Position numbers and translations under genes: made by a program
NCBI GenBank assembly: GCA_949293985.1
Contig: CASFFN010000013.1
Span: 781-34,967 of the forward strand
Reading direction: 5' to 3'
Origin: an uncultured Eubacteriales bacterium
Lineage (GTDB): Bacteria; Bacillota; Clostridia; Oscillospirales; Oscillospiraceae
Length of the DNA: 34,187 bases
Notes under the pieces: generated by a model
The model's input: the letters and a program-made list of their open reading frames with translations, nothing else
What the model was told of the DNA's origin: nothing
The model's database searches: none
In this document: positions 1-7,520 of the stretch, piece by piece
Layout of the letters: each line of letters starts with the position of its first letter
Position numbering within the stretch: the stretch's first letter is position 1

Positions 1-121
1 AGATATGGCTCACTCTGGGTAGTTCAAGGTGAATATGCAGTTGGTCGGAGATATTTTCCACATTTGTGATAATTACATCTTCCAAATTGAGAAGTTGTGT
101 GGTATAATCATTCGTGAACAT
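1..121 (-). CDS. ISL3-family transposase, N-terminal fragment (runs off window)
   Basis: Reading leftwards from an ATG at 121-119, 40 codons are open to the window edge. The peptide begins MFTNDYTTQLLNLEDV and ends LELPRVSHI. That is the usual opening of ISL3 transposases, where an LELPR-x-x-H stretch leads into a CPxCG zinc-finger pair, which here would lie beyond the edge. A Shine-Dalgarno sequence AAAGGA lies about 9 bases before the ATG. The DDE catalytic domain is not in view, so whether the element is intact is unknown. The ATG sits in one arm of an 11-bp inverted repeat (116-126 with 177-187). Confidence 0.65.
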   Translation of the reverse strand, partial: MFTNDYTTQLLNLEDVIITNVENISDQLHIHLELPRVSHI

Positions 122-187
122 AGAGATCATCCTTTCAATTGAGTGTAGGGGTATACTTGTATTGTAAGGTTTTTGGTCTCTATGTTC
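116..187 (-). repeat. 11-bp inverted repeat spanning transposase start codon and -35 box
   Basis: GAACATAGAGA (116-126) is exactly reverse-complementary to TCTCTATGTTC (177-187), with 50 bases between. In minus-strand RNA the downstream arm contains the transposase ATG and the upstream arm contains promoter bases. A hairpin can therefore form only in transcripts that start upstream of the element, such as read-through from mnmA. Confidence 0.7.
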
Positions 188-189
188 AA
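161..189 (-). promoter_or_regulatory. Transposase promoter, TTGAAC-17-TACAAT
   Basis: On the minus strand TTGAAC (189-184) and TACAAT (166-161) are 17 bases apart, a good sigma-A promoter. It would start RNA near 154. The -35 box lies in the upstream arm of the inverted repeat that also holds the transposase start codon, so RNA made from this promoter lacks that arm. Confidence 0.65.
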
Positions 190-206
190 ACCATTATATT
201 ATAACT

Positions 207-235
207 TTGGGGCCAGGTTCATCGCCTGACCCCAA
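207..235. repeat. 11-bp imperfect inverted repeat, terminator-like or insertion-sequence end
   Basis: TTGGGGCCAGG (207-217) pairs with CCTGACCCCAA (225-235) across a 7-base loop. The single mismatch becomes a U-G pair in minus-strand RNA. It is followed on the minus strand by an AT-rich stretch with no clean T-run. It may be part of the insertion-sequence end, or a second stop for mnmA RNA; the sequence does not decide. Confidence 0.5.
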
Positions 236-260
236 CATTTATTATAGAACCATCATTTAT

Positions 261-284
261 AAAAAGGGGATACGGCTCCTTTTT
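261..284 (-). terminator. mnmA terminator
   Basis: Directly after the mnmA TAG, the minus strand reads AAAAGGAG, six loop bases, then CCCCTTTTT. The stem is 6-8 bp with one mismatch, and a T-tract forms its 3' side. It would end mnmA RNA before the insertion sequence. Confidence 0.6.
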
Positions 285-1361
285 CTACATAACTTCCGTG
301 ATGGTGCCGCCGCCTACCACCATATCCTCCTGATAGAGCACCACGGCCTGCCCCGGGGTCAGAGCCCGCTGGGGCTGGGAAAAGACCACCTTTACGGTGC
401 CGTTATCCAGAGGGTAGGCCACCGCATCCTGGGGGGTATGGCGGTACCTGGCCTTGGCCTTGACGGAAATGGGGGCGGCGAGCCGGTCAAAGGGAAAGAA
501 GTTCCAGTCCTTTGCCAGCAGGGTGGTGTGAAACAGGGTTTCCTCCGGCCCTACTGTGACGGTGTTGGCCCGCATATCCTTCCCGCACACATACACCGGC
601 TGGCCCATGGCCAGACCCAATCCTCTCCGCTGCCCTAAGGTGTAGGCGACTGCTCCCTTGTGACGGCCAACGACCTTTCCGTCCGTGTCCAGAAAGTCTC
701 CCTGGGGGTAGGCAGCGCCCCGGTAGCGTTCCATAAACGCTACATAATCTCCGTCGGGAATGAAACAGATGTCCTGACTGTCTTGCTGCCGGGCGTTGCT
801 AAACTGCTGCCGGACGGCGATTTCCCGCACCTGTTCCTTGGACAGTTCGCTCAGAGGAAACAGGGTATGGCGCAGCTGCGCCTGGGTCAGGGAATAGAGG
901 AAATAGGATTGATCCTTGGCAAGGTCATCTGCCCGGAAGAGAAGATAACGGCCGGTATCCGGGTCCTTTCGGATTTTCACATAATGACCGGTGACGATAT
1001 AGTCGCAGCCCAGCTCCAGCGCCTTGTCCAGCAGCAGCCGGAACTTGAGATGCTTGTTGCACGCCACGCAGGGATTGGGGGTTCCGCCGGATTCATAGCA
1101 AGAAACAAAAGGCTCCATGACATACTGCCGGAATTCCCGGAAGAAGGAGAAAACATGAAAGGGGATTCCCAGCCGTTGGGCCACGGCGGAAGCCCGCCGG
1201 ATATTTTCTCCGGCATGGCAGTCTTTGTCGGGGAAACAGTCAGAATCCGTCAGCCGCATGATTGCGCCGACACAGTCGAATCCCGCCTGCTGCATGAGAT
1301 ATGCGGCTACGGAGCTGTCCACACCGCCGCTCATGGCGATGAGTGCTTTCTTGGTGTCCAT
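285..1361 (-). CDS. mnmA: tRNA-specific 2-thiouridylase MnmA
   Basis: Transfers sulfur to the 2-position of wobble uridine 34 in tRNA-Lys, -Glu and -Gln, using ATP and a sulfur carrier in the cytoplasm. The 358-residue protein has the PP-loop SGGVDSS at residues 11-17. It has the two catalytic cysteines, C98 in TPNPCVACN and C199 in DSQDICF. The C-terminal half has the usual beta-barrel motifs, for example YTLGQRRGLG. Length is normal for the family. The reading frame stays open a further 47 codons upstream, but the ATG at 1361 is chosen because a strong GGAGGT lies 6-7 bases before it and the protein then opens like its homologues. It is monocistronic, with its own promoter and terminator. 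All key residues are present. Confidence 0.96.
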   Translation of the reverse strand: MDTKKALIAMSGGVDSSVAAYLMQQAGFDCVGAIMRLTDSDCFPDKDCHAGENIRRASAVAQRLGIPFHVFSFFREFRQYVMEPFVSCYESGGTPNPCVACNKHLKFRLLLDKALELGCDYIVTGHYVKIRKDPDTGRYLLFRADDLAKDQSYFLYSLTQAQLRHTLFPLSELSKEQVREIAVRQQFSNARQQDSQDICFIPDGDYVAFMERYRGAAYPQGDFLDTDGKVVGRHKGAVAYTLGQRRGLGLAMGQPVYVCGKDMRANTVTVGPEETLFHTTLLAKDWNFFPFDRLAAPISVKAKARYRHTPQDAVAYPLDNGTVKVVFSQPQRALTPGQAVVLYQEDMVVGGGTITEVM

Positions 1362-1384
1362 GGAATGACCTCCTTTTTTGCAGT

Positions 1385-1413
1385 ATTTTAGCACGGGACA
1401 TTTCAAAATGCAA
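1385..1413 (-). promoter_or_regulatory. mnmA promoter, TTGCAT-17-TAAAAT
   Basis: Minus-strand TTGCAT (1413-1408) and TAAAAT (1390-1385) have a 17-base spacer. The predicted start near 1378 gives a leader of only about 17 bases. The -35 box lies inside one arm of the 12-bp inverted repeat 1404-1415/1436-1447. Confidence 0.6.
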
Positions 1414-1447
1414 TGGAGGAAAAGAAGGAAGCGTACATTGCATTTTG
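1404..1447. repeat. 12-bp perfect inverted repeat overlapping the mnmA -35 box
   Basis: CAAAATGCAATG (1404-1415) and CATTGCATTTTG (1436-1447) are exact reverse complements, 20 bases apart. Centre-to-centre distance is 32 bases, about three DNA turns. The arm nearer mnmA covers its -35 box, so this could be an operator for a dimeric regulator. No regulator is recognised nearby. Confidence 0.6.
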
Positions 1448-1554
1448 TAACCTCTTTTTCTACAAAAATTTCCAAAATAATTGAAATTATGGTAAACCAC
1501 AAACAAATGAAACCGAAAATAGTAACAAATCTGTAATCTTTTTTGAAAAAAGGG

Positions 1555-1583
1555 TTGCAAAAGCCGATTCCCTCTGTTATAAT
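1555..1583 (+). promoter_or_regulatory. Promoter of the lysozyme gene, TTGCAA-17-TATAAT
   Basis: TTGCAA (1555-1560) and a perfect TATAAT (1578-1583) are separated by 17 bases. RNA would start near 1590, about 40 bases ahead of the ATG at 1630. Confidence 0.75.
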
Positions 1584-1629
1584 GAGGGCAAATCATGTAT
1601 AGATACAAAGGAAAGGAGCATAATCTTTC

Positions 1630-3816
1630 ATGAGACGACTTACCAGTTTGGTAATTGCGATTGTTTTGGTCTGCGGATTGGTTCTGTCCTGCGTACCGTT
1701 TACCTCGGCGGCAGGCTCCAGTATGGTGACCAGTGATGCTGCCGTACAGGTGATTAAAACCTTCGAAGGCTTTTTGAAATACCCGGTTTGGGATTACGGC
1801 CAGTATTCTGTGGGCTACGGTACCCGCTGCCCCGATGACAAACTGGAGGAATACCGGAAAAACGGTATCTCGGAAGAGGATGCGGTGGCGCTGCTGCGGG
1901 AACATCTGCTGATTGCGGAAACGGCGGTCAACAGCCGGATTATCGACCGGCTGGGAGTGAAGCTCTCCCAGAATCAGTTCGATGCTCTGGTATCCTTTAC
2001 ATACAACTGCGGCTCCGGCTGGACATACGACGCCAACGGCACTTTATATAAGGCCATCGCCAACGGCACGACCGGCAATGAGCTGATTCGGGCCTTTGCC
2101 CTGTGGTGCAGTGCCGGCGGCCAGATTCTTACCGGCCTTTTGAACCGGCGTCTGTGCGAAGCCAATATGTTCCTGAATGGGGTATATTCCAATACGCCTC
2201 CTTCCGACTACGGCTATGTGTACTATGATGCCAACGGCGGCACGACTACTCCCCGTTCCCAGGGTTACAGCACCCAATGGGACGCGGCGCCCTATCCGGT
2301 ACCGTATTATGAGGGATATGTCTTCCAGGGGTGGTATACCCAGAAGGAAGGCGGCACCAAGGTGACCAACCTGGATGCCGGCACCAAAGGCAAAACCCTG
2401 TATGCCCATTGGTCCGCCAACAGCGGCGGCAGTTCCGGTGGAGATTCCGGCGGTACCGGCGGAGATTCCGGTGGCAGCACAGGCGGTGGTTCCGGAAACC
2501 AGATTGCTTCCGGCACCCCCATCTCTCCGGTGACCGTTACGGTTACGGACTCGGATGTGAATGTGCGTACCGGCCCCGGACTGAGTTACGCGGTTATCGG
2601 TTCGGTTCAAAAAGACGCCAAACTGACCATTACGGAGATTGGTAAGGCAGACGGCCATACCTGGGGCAGATATTCCGGGGGATGGCTCAGCTTGACCTAT
2701 ACCAATTACAGCGAGCTGACCACGGAGCCGGAGACCACTCCCACGGAGCCGGAAACCACCGCTCCTACGGAGCCGGAGGCCACTGCTCCCACAGAGCCGG
2801 AAACCACCGCTCCCACCGAGCCCCCTGCAACCCAGCCCACTTTGCCTCCTACCTCCGAGGGGGAGCAGGAGATTCATAAGGATCCCCCCAGCGGAACAGT
2901 GAACCAACCCGCTCCCAAGCCGGAGGAAACCAAGGAGGATTCCAATCGGCAGATGGAGAAAACCGAAACCTGGACAGGTTATGTGACTGCGGAAGAGACA
3001 GCCCTGCGGGAGGACGCGGGAATCGGCTATGAACAATCCGGAAGCGTCAAAGCAGATACCCTTCTGGAGTTTTCCCAGATTCGGGGACGCTGGGGCAAGA
3101 CCGGTGAAGGCTGGGTGAGCCTACAGGATGTGCGGATTCTGTCTGTGCCTACGGAGAATGAAGACCTGGCAGATGTTTGGGTCGGACAGGTGTACGACTG
3201 CAAGCAGCTTTCTCTGCGCAGCGATCCGGCGATTGACAATAACATTGTGGGCTGGGTCAACAACGGTACCGTGCTGACCATTACCGAGATTGTGGAAGAC
3301 GATGTACAGACCTGGGGTAAGACCGCCGATGGCTGGGTAAGCCTCATGTATGTGCGGCTGCTGTCCGCGCCGGAATCCTTCCGGGAGAAGAACATCCAGA
3401 ATTGGACGGCTCAGGTGACCCAGCGTCAGGACGGCCGGATATACAGCCAGCCCAGCCTGGATGCGGAAACCACCGGCGCCATGCCTGGGGGAAGAGTGGT
3501 TACCATTCTGGAAAACCGGGTACAAGACGGCCAGCTGTGGGTAAAGACCACTCAGGGCTGGATTCCGGGAGACACGGTAGCGCTGCTGACGGCTCCTGAG
3601 GAGATCGCCCAGGAGGAGGGCGGTGTGGTTACCGCTCTGGTGCGCACCGAAGCTCTGCTCCGGGCATACAGCCAGCCGGATTCTCAGGAGGAAGCCACCG
3701 GCGCCTTGGGCGTCAATAACCTGGTGCTGATTTACGAAACCAAAACGGAAAAGGATGTCCAGTGGGGCAAAACCTCCCAGGGGTGGATTCCTATGGACAG
3801 TGTTACCCCGCTGTAA
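1630..3816 (+). CDS. Secreted GH24 lysozyme with InlB-type repeat and five SH3 repeats
   Basis: A predicted exported muramidase that would cut peptidoglycan outside the membrane. Residues 1-27 form a signal peptide: MRR, a hydrophobic core, and a likely cut after TSA. Residues about 33-184 are a phage-type GH24 domain. The expected catalytic Glu is E46 in KTFEGF, followed by D55 and the GYGT motif ending at T65; the downstream LSQNQFDALVSF is also typical. Residues about 195-262 resemble an InlB B-repeat (YYDANGG, GYVFQGWYT, LYAHW). A Gly/Ser linker follows, then an SH3b domain (about 302-360), a Thr/Glu/Pro repeat (365-405), and four more SH3b units ending in the pattern GWVSL or GWIP. There is no LPXTG anchor or transmembrane tail, so binding probably relies on the SH3 units. 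The ribosome site AAGGAG lies a long 12 bases before the ATG. No phage genes surround it. Confidence 0.88.
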   Translation: MRRLTSLVIAIVLVCGLVLSCVPFTSAAGSSMVTSDAAVQVIKTFEGFLKYPVWDYGQYSVGYGTRCPDDKLEEYRKNGISEEDAVALLREHLLIAETAVNSRIIDRLGVKLSQNQFDALVSFTYNCGSGWTYDANGTLYKAIANGTTGNELIRAFALWCSAGGQILTGLLNRRLCEANMFLNGVYSNTPPSDYGYVYYDANGGTTTPRSQGYSTQWDAAPYPVPYYEGYVFQGWYTQKEGGTKVTNLDAGTKGKTLYAHWSANSGGSSGGDSGGTGGDSGGSTGGGSGNQIASGTPISPVTVTVTDSDVNVRTGPGLSYAVIGSVQKDAKLTITEIGKADGHTWGRYSGGWLSLTYTNYSELTTEPETTPTEPETTAPTEPEATAPTEPETTAPTEPPATQPTLPPTSEGEQEIHKDPPSGTVNQPAPKPEETKEDSNRQMEKTETWTGYVTAEETALREDAGIGYEQSGSVKADTLLEFSQIRGRWGKTGEGWVSLQDVRILSVPTENEDLADVWVGQVYDCKQLSLRSDPAIDNNIVGWVNNGTVLTITEIVEDDVQTWGKTADGWVSLMYVRLLSAPESFREKNIQNWTAQVTQRQDGRIYSQPSLDAETTGAMPGGRVVTILENRVQDGQLWVKTTQGWIPGDTVALLTAPEEIAQEEGGVVTALVRTEALLRAYSQPDSQEEATGALGVNNLVLIYETKTEKDVQWGKTSQGWIPMDSVTPL
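2722..2835 (+). repeat. Tandem repeat encoding TEPETTAP linker
   Basis: About four and a half units of 21-24 bases in frame, each starting near ACGGAGCCGGA, encode TEPETT(A)P repeats at residues 365-402 of the lysozyme. This is a flexible, probably extended spacer between the first and second SH3 units. Copy number may vary between strains. Confidence 0.8.
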
Positions 3817-3827
3817 CAAAATAGCAA

Positions 3828-3857
3828 GGGCCTGCCGGCTTCCGGCGGGCCCTTTTT
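3828..3857 (+). terminator. Terminator after the lysozyme gene
   Basis: GGGCCTGCCGG and CCGGCGGGCCC form an 11-bp stem with one G-U pair and a 3-base loop, followed by five Ts. It lies 12 bases after the stop codon. Confidence 0.9.
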
Positions 3858-3869
3858 CTAAAGAAATCC

Positions 3870-3898
3870 TTGCATTTTCTGGGTTTTTTCGGTATAAT
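3870..3898 (+). promoter_or_regulatory. smc operon promoter, TTGCAT-17-TATAAT
   Basis: TTGCAT (3870-3875) and TATAAT (3893-3898) have a 17-base spacer, between the lysozyme terminator and the smc start. No terminator is seen before 13634, so it can serve all seven genes from smc to leuS. Confidence 0.8.
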
Positions 3899-3937
3899 AA
3901 ACTGATTCATTTTACTATTTTGCAAGAGGGACAGACA

Positions 3938-6900
3938 GTGTATTTAAAATCTTTGGAAATCCAGGGCTTTAAGTCCTTCCCGGACAAAACCCTGATTCGT
4001 TTCGGGGACGACATCACCGCCATCGTAGGCCCCAACGGCTCCGGAAAATCCAATATCTCGGATGCGATTTTGTGGGTACTGGGAGAGCAGAGCAGCAAGA
4101 CCCTCCGGGGCGCCAAAATGGAGGATGTGATTTTTGGGGGAACCCAGAAGCGTAGCGCCGTAGGCTTTGCGGAGGCTACCCTGACCCTGGACAACGCCGA
4201 CCGGGCGCTGCCATACGATGCGGACCAGGTGATGATTACCCGCCGGTATTACCGCTCCGGAGACAGCGAGTACTATATCAACCGCCAGTCCGCCCGGCTG
4301 AAAGACATCAACGAGATGTTTATGGATACCGGCTTGGGCAAGGAAGGTTATTCCAACATCGGTCAGGGCAGAATCGACGAGATTCTCTCCCTGAAAAGCG
4401 GCGACCGCCGGGAGATTTTCGAGGAGGCGGCGGGTATTTCCAAGTACCGCCACCGGAAAGAGGAGACGGAGCGGAAACTGGCTCATACAGAAGACAACCT
4501 GATACGGATCAACGATAAGGTCTCCGAGCTGGAAATGCAGCTGGAACCTTTGAAGCAGCAGTCGGAAAAGGCCAAGAAATACCTGCTTCTCCGGGAGGAG
4601 CTGCAAGGCGTGGAAGTGGCTGTGTGGCTGGATAAGCTGGAAAAACTCTCCGCCGAGGCAAAGAAAGCGGAGGAGGACTACAATTCCGCAGCCTTTGTGC
4701 TGGAGCAGGCCCAGGAGGAGCTGAATAACCTCTATACCCAGACGGAGACCATGGGGGGCGACCTGCGGCAGGAAAGCGAGCAGGTGGAAAACCTCCGGGT
4801 GCAGGTGAGTATGCTGGAAGGAGCCCGGCAGCAGCTGGAAGGCCAGTGCGCCGTCATCCGGGAGTCCATCCGGCACAATGAGGAGAATATCCGCCGGAAC
4901 CAGGAGGATTTGCAGGGCCAGGAGAGCCGCAGCAGCGGCATCGCTGCCCAGCTGGACCAGACCCGGGAGCGGATCGACCAGATTGGCCGGGAGCTGGGGG
5001 AAAACCAGAAAAGTATCGATGATTTTCAGCAGCAGCTGGGTGCTATGACTGCCGATGCCCAGGGCATTACCCGGCAGTTTATGGAGCTGCGGAGCAAGCA
5101 GATTCAGCTCACCGGTCAGATTGCCTCCGGGGAGGCGGATTTGCGGGTGCTGGAAACCGCAGCCCAGGAAAATGAGGCAAGAGCCGCCCAGCTTCAGGAG
5201 GATTTGACCTCCGGAGCGGAAAAGCGGAAGGAAGCCCAGGAGAATCTGACCCGGTGCCGCCATCAGCTGGCAAAAGCCCGGGAGGATGTGGACGCCGCGG
5301 GCAACACCATCTCCGGCTATACCCTCCGGCAGACCACCCGGACCCAGCGCCGGGACCGGTTGGCCCAGGCAGCAGGTAAGGTGAAGGGGGAGCTGGACTC
5401 CCTGAACGCCAAGGTGCGGGTGTTCCAGGCCATGGAGGCGGATTTTGAAGGTTATCAAAAATCCGTCCGCCTGGTGATGAAGGAGAGCAAACGGGGCACC
5501 CTGTCCCATATCCACGCCCCTTTGTCCCAGCTGATTCGTACCCAGGATGCCTATACGGTAGCCATCGAAATCGCATTGGGAGCCGCCATGCAGCAGATTG
5601 TGACCGACACCATGGAGGACAGCAAAGCCGCCATCGAGTACCTGAAGCGTACCGGCGGCGGACGGGCCACCTTCCTGTCCATCTCCGATACGGAGCCCAA
5701 GTCCCTCCGGGAAGCCGGGTTGGAAAATTGCCCCGGCTTTGTGGCGATCGCTTCCCAGCTGGTGGAATGTGAGAAAATCTACCGGGGCATTGTGGAAAAT
5801 CTCCTGGGGAGAATCGTGATTGCCCGGGATATGGACGCCGCTATCGCCATGGGCCGGAAGTACAATAAGCGGTTCCGCATTGTCACTTTGGACGGCCAGG
5901 TGGTGAACACCGGCGGCTCCATGACCGGCGGCTCCGTGAACCGGGAGGCCGGCATCCTCAGCCGGGCCAACGAGCTGCAAAAGCTGCTGCAGCGGCGCGG
6001 TCAGTTGGATGCGGAGCTTACCCAGCTTCAGGAGCAGCTCCGGGAAGCCCAGCGCGGGGTGGACGAGGTGCAATTCCAGCTGGAAACCGCCAAGGAGCAG
6101 CAGGCGGAGGCGGAGAAGCAGGTGCTGACCCTGGAAGGTCAGGAAAAGCAGCATGAAATCTGGCTGAGCGCTATGGAAAATGCAGAAAATGGTGCAAAGC
6201 AGGAGTTGGCGGAGCTGAACAGCCGTCGGCAGAACAGCAGCCGCCAGCAAGGAGCCCTCACCGCCCAGCTGGAGATTTATCGCCGGGAGCTGGAAACCGT
6301 GCAGCAGGGGCTGTCCCAGCTGGAAGGCAGTCAGTCCCAGGCAGAGCAGCTCACCGGGGAGATTACCGACAAAATTACCGCCCTGCGGACCCAGACCGCT
6401 GCTTTGGAGGCGGAGCGGGATACCGCCCGGGCCCATATCCGGGATCTGGAGCAGCTGCAGCTGGCCGCCCAGACAGACCGGGAGAAAAAGCTGGCGGATA
6501 TGAACGCCATTCGGGCAGAGATTGCCGCCTTGCAGAGGGAGCTTTCCCTCCAGGAGGAGAAAAAAGAGGAAAACCGACGGGAAACCGCCCAGGTTCGGGA
6601 GGCTATGGACCAGAGTCTTGCCCGGTACAGCGCCCTGGAGGAGAAAAAGTCCCGGTGCGAGCGGGAGCTGCAGGAGAAGAACAAATCCATTCTCAATATG
6701 CAGCGGGCCTGTGTTCTGCTGGAAGGCAAGCGGGAGACCTCTGCCGTGGAGGAGCGGAACATCGTGGACAAGCTGTGGGACACCTACGGCCTGACCCCCA
6801 GCACCGCCGAGGAAAAGCGGGGGAAAATCGAATCCGCAGCAGCCGGTACCCGGCAGATTGGAGATTTGAAGCGGAAAATCTCCGCTTTGGGAACCCCCAA

Positions 6901-7510
6901 CCTGGGCGCCATCGAGGAATACGCCCGGGTCAACGAGCGCTACACCTACCTGACCGGCCAGCGGGACGATGTGCAGACCGCCAAAAAGGAGCTGGAAGGG
7001 ATTATCCGGGAGATTACCACCCAGATGCGAACCATCTTTGTGGGAGAGTTTGCCAAAATAAACGAGTACTTCGGACAGGTGTTCGAGGAGATGTTCGGCG
7101 GCGGCAAGGGACAGCTTCTGCTGGAAGACCCGGAGGAGCCCCTTACCTGCGGCATTGAAATCCGGGTGCAGCCCCCCGGAAAACAGGTGAAAACCATCAC
7201 CTTGCTCTCCGGCGGCGAAAAGGCCTTCGTGGCAATCGCCCTGTACTTTGCCATCCTCAAGGTTCGTCCCACACCTTTTTGTATGCTGGATGAGATTGAC
7301 GCCGCATTGGACGACCGGAACGTAGAGCGGTTTGCCGCCTATCTGCACAATTTGAGTAAGAAAACCCAGTTTATTGTCATTACCCACCGCCGGGGCACCA
7401 TGGAAGCTTCGGACGTGCTGTATGGCGTCACCATGCAGGAACAGGGAATTTCCAAACTTCTCCGTCTGGATTTGAATCAAATGGAGGAGTATCTGGGTAT
7501 TATGGAATAA
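3938..7510 (+). CDS. smc: Chromosome segregation ATPase SMC
   Basis: The core of the SMC-ScpAB complex, which loads on DNA and extrudes or aligns chromosome arms. The 1190-residue length is standard. Walker A is GPNGSGKSN at residues 31-39. Two long coiled-coil arms rich in Glu, Gln and Arg flank a hinge at roughly 500-665, which contains the Gly-rich GGSMTGGS run at its end. The ABC signature LLSGGEK is at 1089-1095 and Walker B CMLDEID has D1118/E1119. The frame is open back to 3755, inside the lysozyme gene. The GTG at 3938 is chosen because homologues start with YLKSLEIQGFKSF, AGAGGG lies just upstream, and the promoter and terminator lie between. ftsY follows after 10 bases, the usual Firmicutes pair, but rnc, commonly placed before smc, is absent here. 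Confidence 0.97.
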   Translation: MYLKSLEIQGFKSFPDKTLIRFGDDITAIVGPNGSGKSNISDAILWVLGEQSSKTLRGAKMEDVIFGGTQKRSAVGFAEATLTLDNADRALPYDADQVMITRRYYRSGDSEYYINRQSARLKDINEMFMDTGLGKEGYSNIGQGRIDEILSLKSGDRREIFEEAAGISKYRHRKEETERKLAHTEDNLIRINDKVSELEMQLEPLKQQSEKAKKYLLLREELQGVEVAVWLDKLEKLSAEAKKAEEDYNSAAFVLEQAQEELNNLYTQTETMGGDLRQESEQVENLRVQVSMLEGARQQLEGQCAVIRESIRHNEENIRRNQEDLQGQESRSSGIAAQLDQTRERIDQIGRELGENQKSIDDFQQQLGAMTADAQGITRQFMELRSKQIQLTGQIASGEADLRVLETAAQENEARAAQLQEDLTSGAEKRKEAQENLTRCRHQLAKAREDVDAAGNTISGYTLRQTTRTQRRDRLAQAAGKVKGELDSLNAKVRVFQAMEADFEGYQKSVRLVMKESKRGTLSHIHAPLSQLIRTQDAYTVAIEIALGAAMQQIVTDTMEDSKAAIEYLKRTGGGRATFLSISDTEPKSLREAGLENCPGFVAIASQLVECEKIYRGIVENLLGRIVIARDMDAAIAMGRKYNKRFRIVTLDGQVVNTGGSMTGGSVNREAGILSRANELQKLLQRRGQLDAELTQLQEQLREAQRGVDEVQFQLETAKEQQAEAEKQVLTLEGQEKQHEIWLSAMENAENGAKQELAELNSRRQNSSRQQGALTAQLEIYRRELETVQQGLSQLEGSQSQAEQLTGEITDKITALRTQTAALEAERDTARAHIRDLEQLQLAAQTDREKKLADMNAIRAEIAALQRELSLQEEKKEENRRETAQVREAMDQSLARYSALEEKKSRCERELQEKNKSILNMQRACVLLEGKRETSAVEERNIVDKLWDTYGLTPSTAEEKRGKIESAAAGTRQIGDLKRKISALGTPNLGAIEEYARVNERYTYLTGQRDDVQTAKKELEGIIREITTQMRTIFVGEFAKINEYFGQVFEEMFGGGKGQLLLEDPEEPLTCGIEIRVQPPGKQVKTITLLSGGEKAFVAIALYFAILKVRPTPFCMLDEIDAALDDRNVERFAAYLHNLSKKTQFIVITHRRGTMEASDVLYGVTMQEQGISKLLRLDLNQMEEYLGIME

Positions 7511-7520
7511 GGAGAAAGCT

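Larger units (their letters stand above)
1..235 (-). mobile_element. End of an ISL3-type insertion sequence (partial)
   Basis: The left edge holds the upstream end of an insertion sequence: a truncated ISL3-like transposase start (1-121), its promoter (161-189) and a hairpin-forming sequence (207-235). The AT-rich composition contrasts with the GC-rich genes that follow. The exact outer end and target duplication cannot be fixed, because the other end lies outside the window. The boundary should fall between about 190 and 260, just before the mnmA terminator. The family assignment rests only on the first 40 residues of the transposase. Confidence 0.55.

Noticed and set aside
207..235. This hairpin as the main mnmA terminator
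   Set aside because: A hairpin with a better T-tract sits directly after the mnmA stop at 261-284, and this one lacks a clean T-run. It may belong to the insertion sequence.
3755..3937. Upstream extension of smc by 61 codons
   Set aside because: It would begin inside the lysozyme gene and cross a terminator and the smc promoter. Homologues begin at the GTG at 3938.
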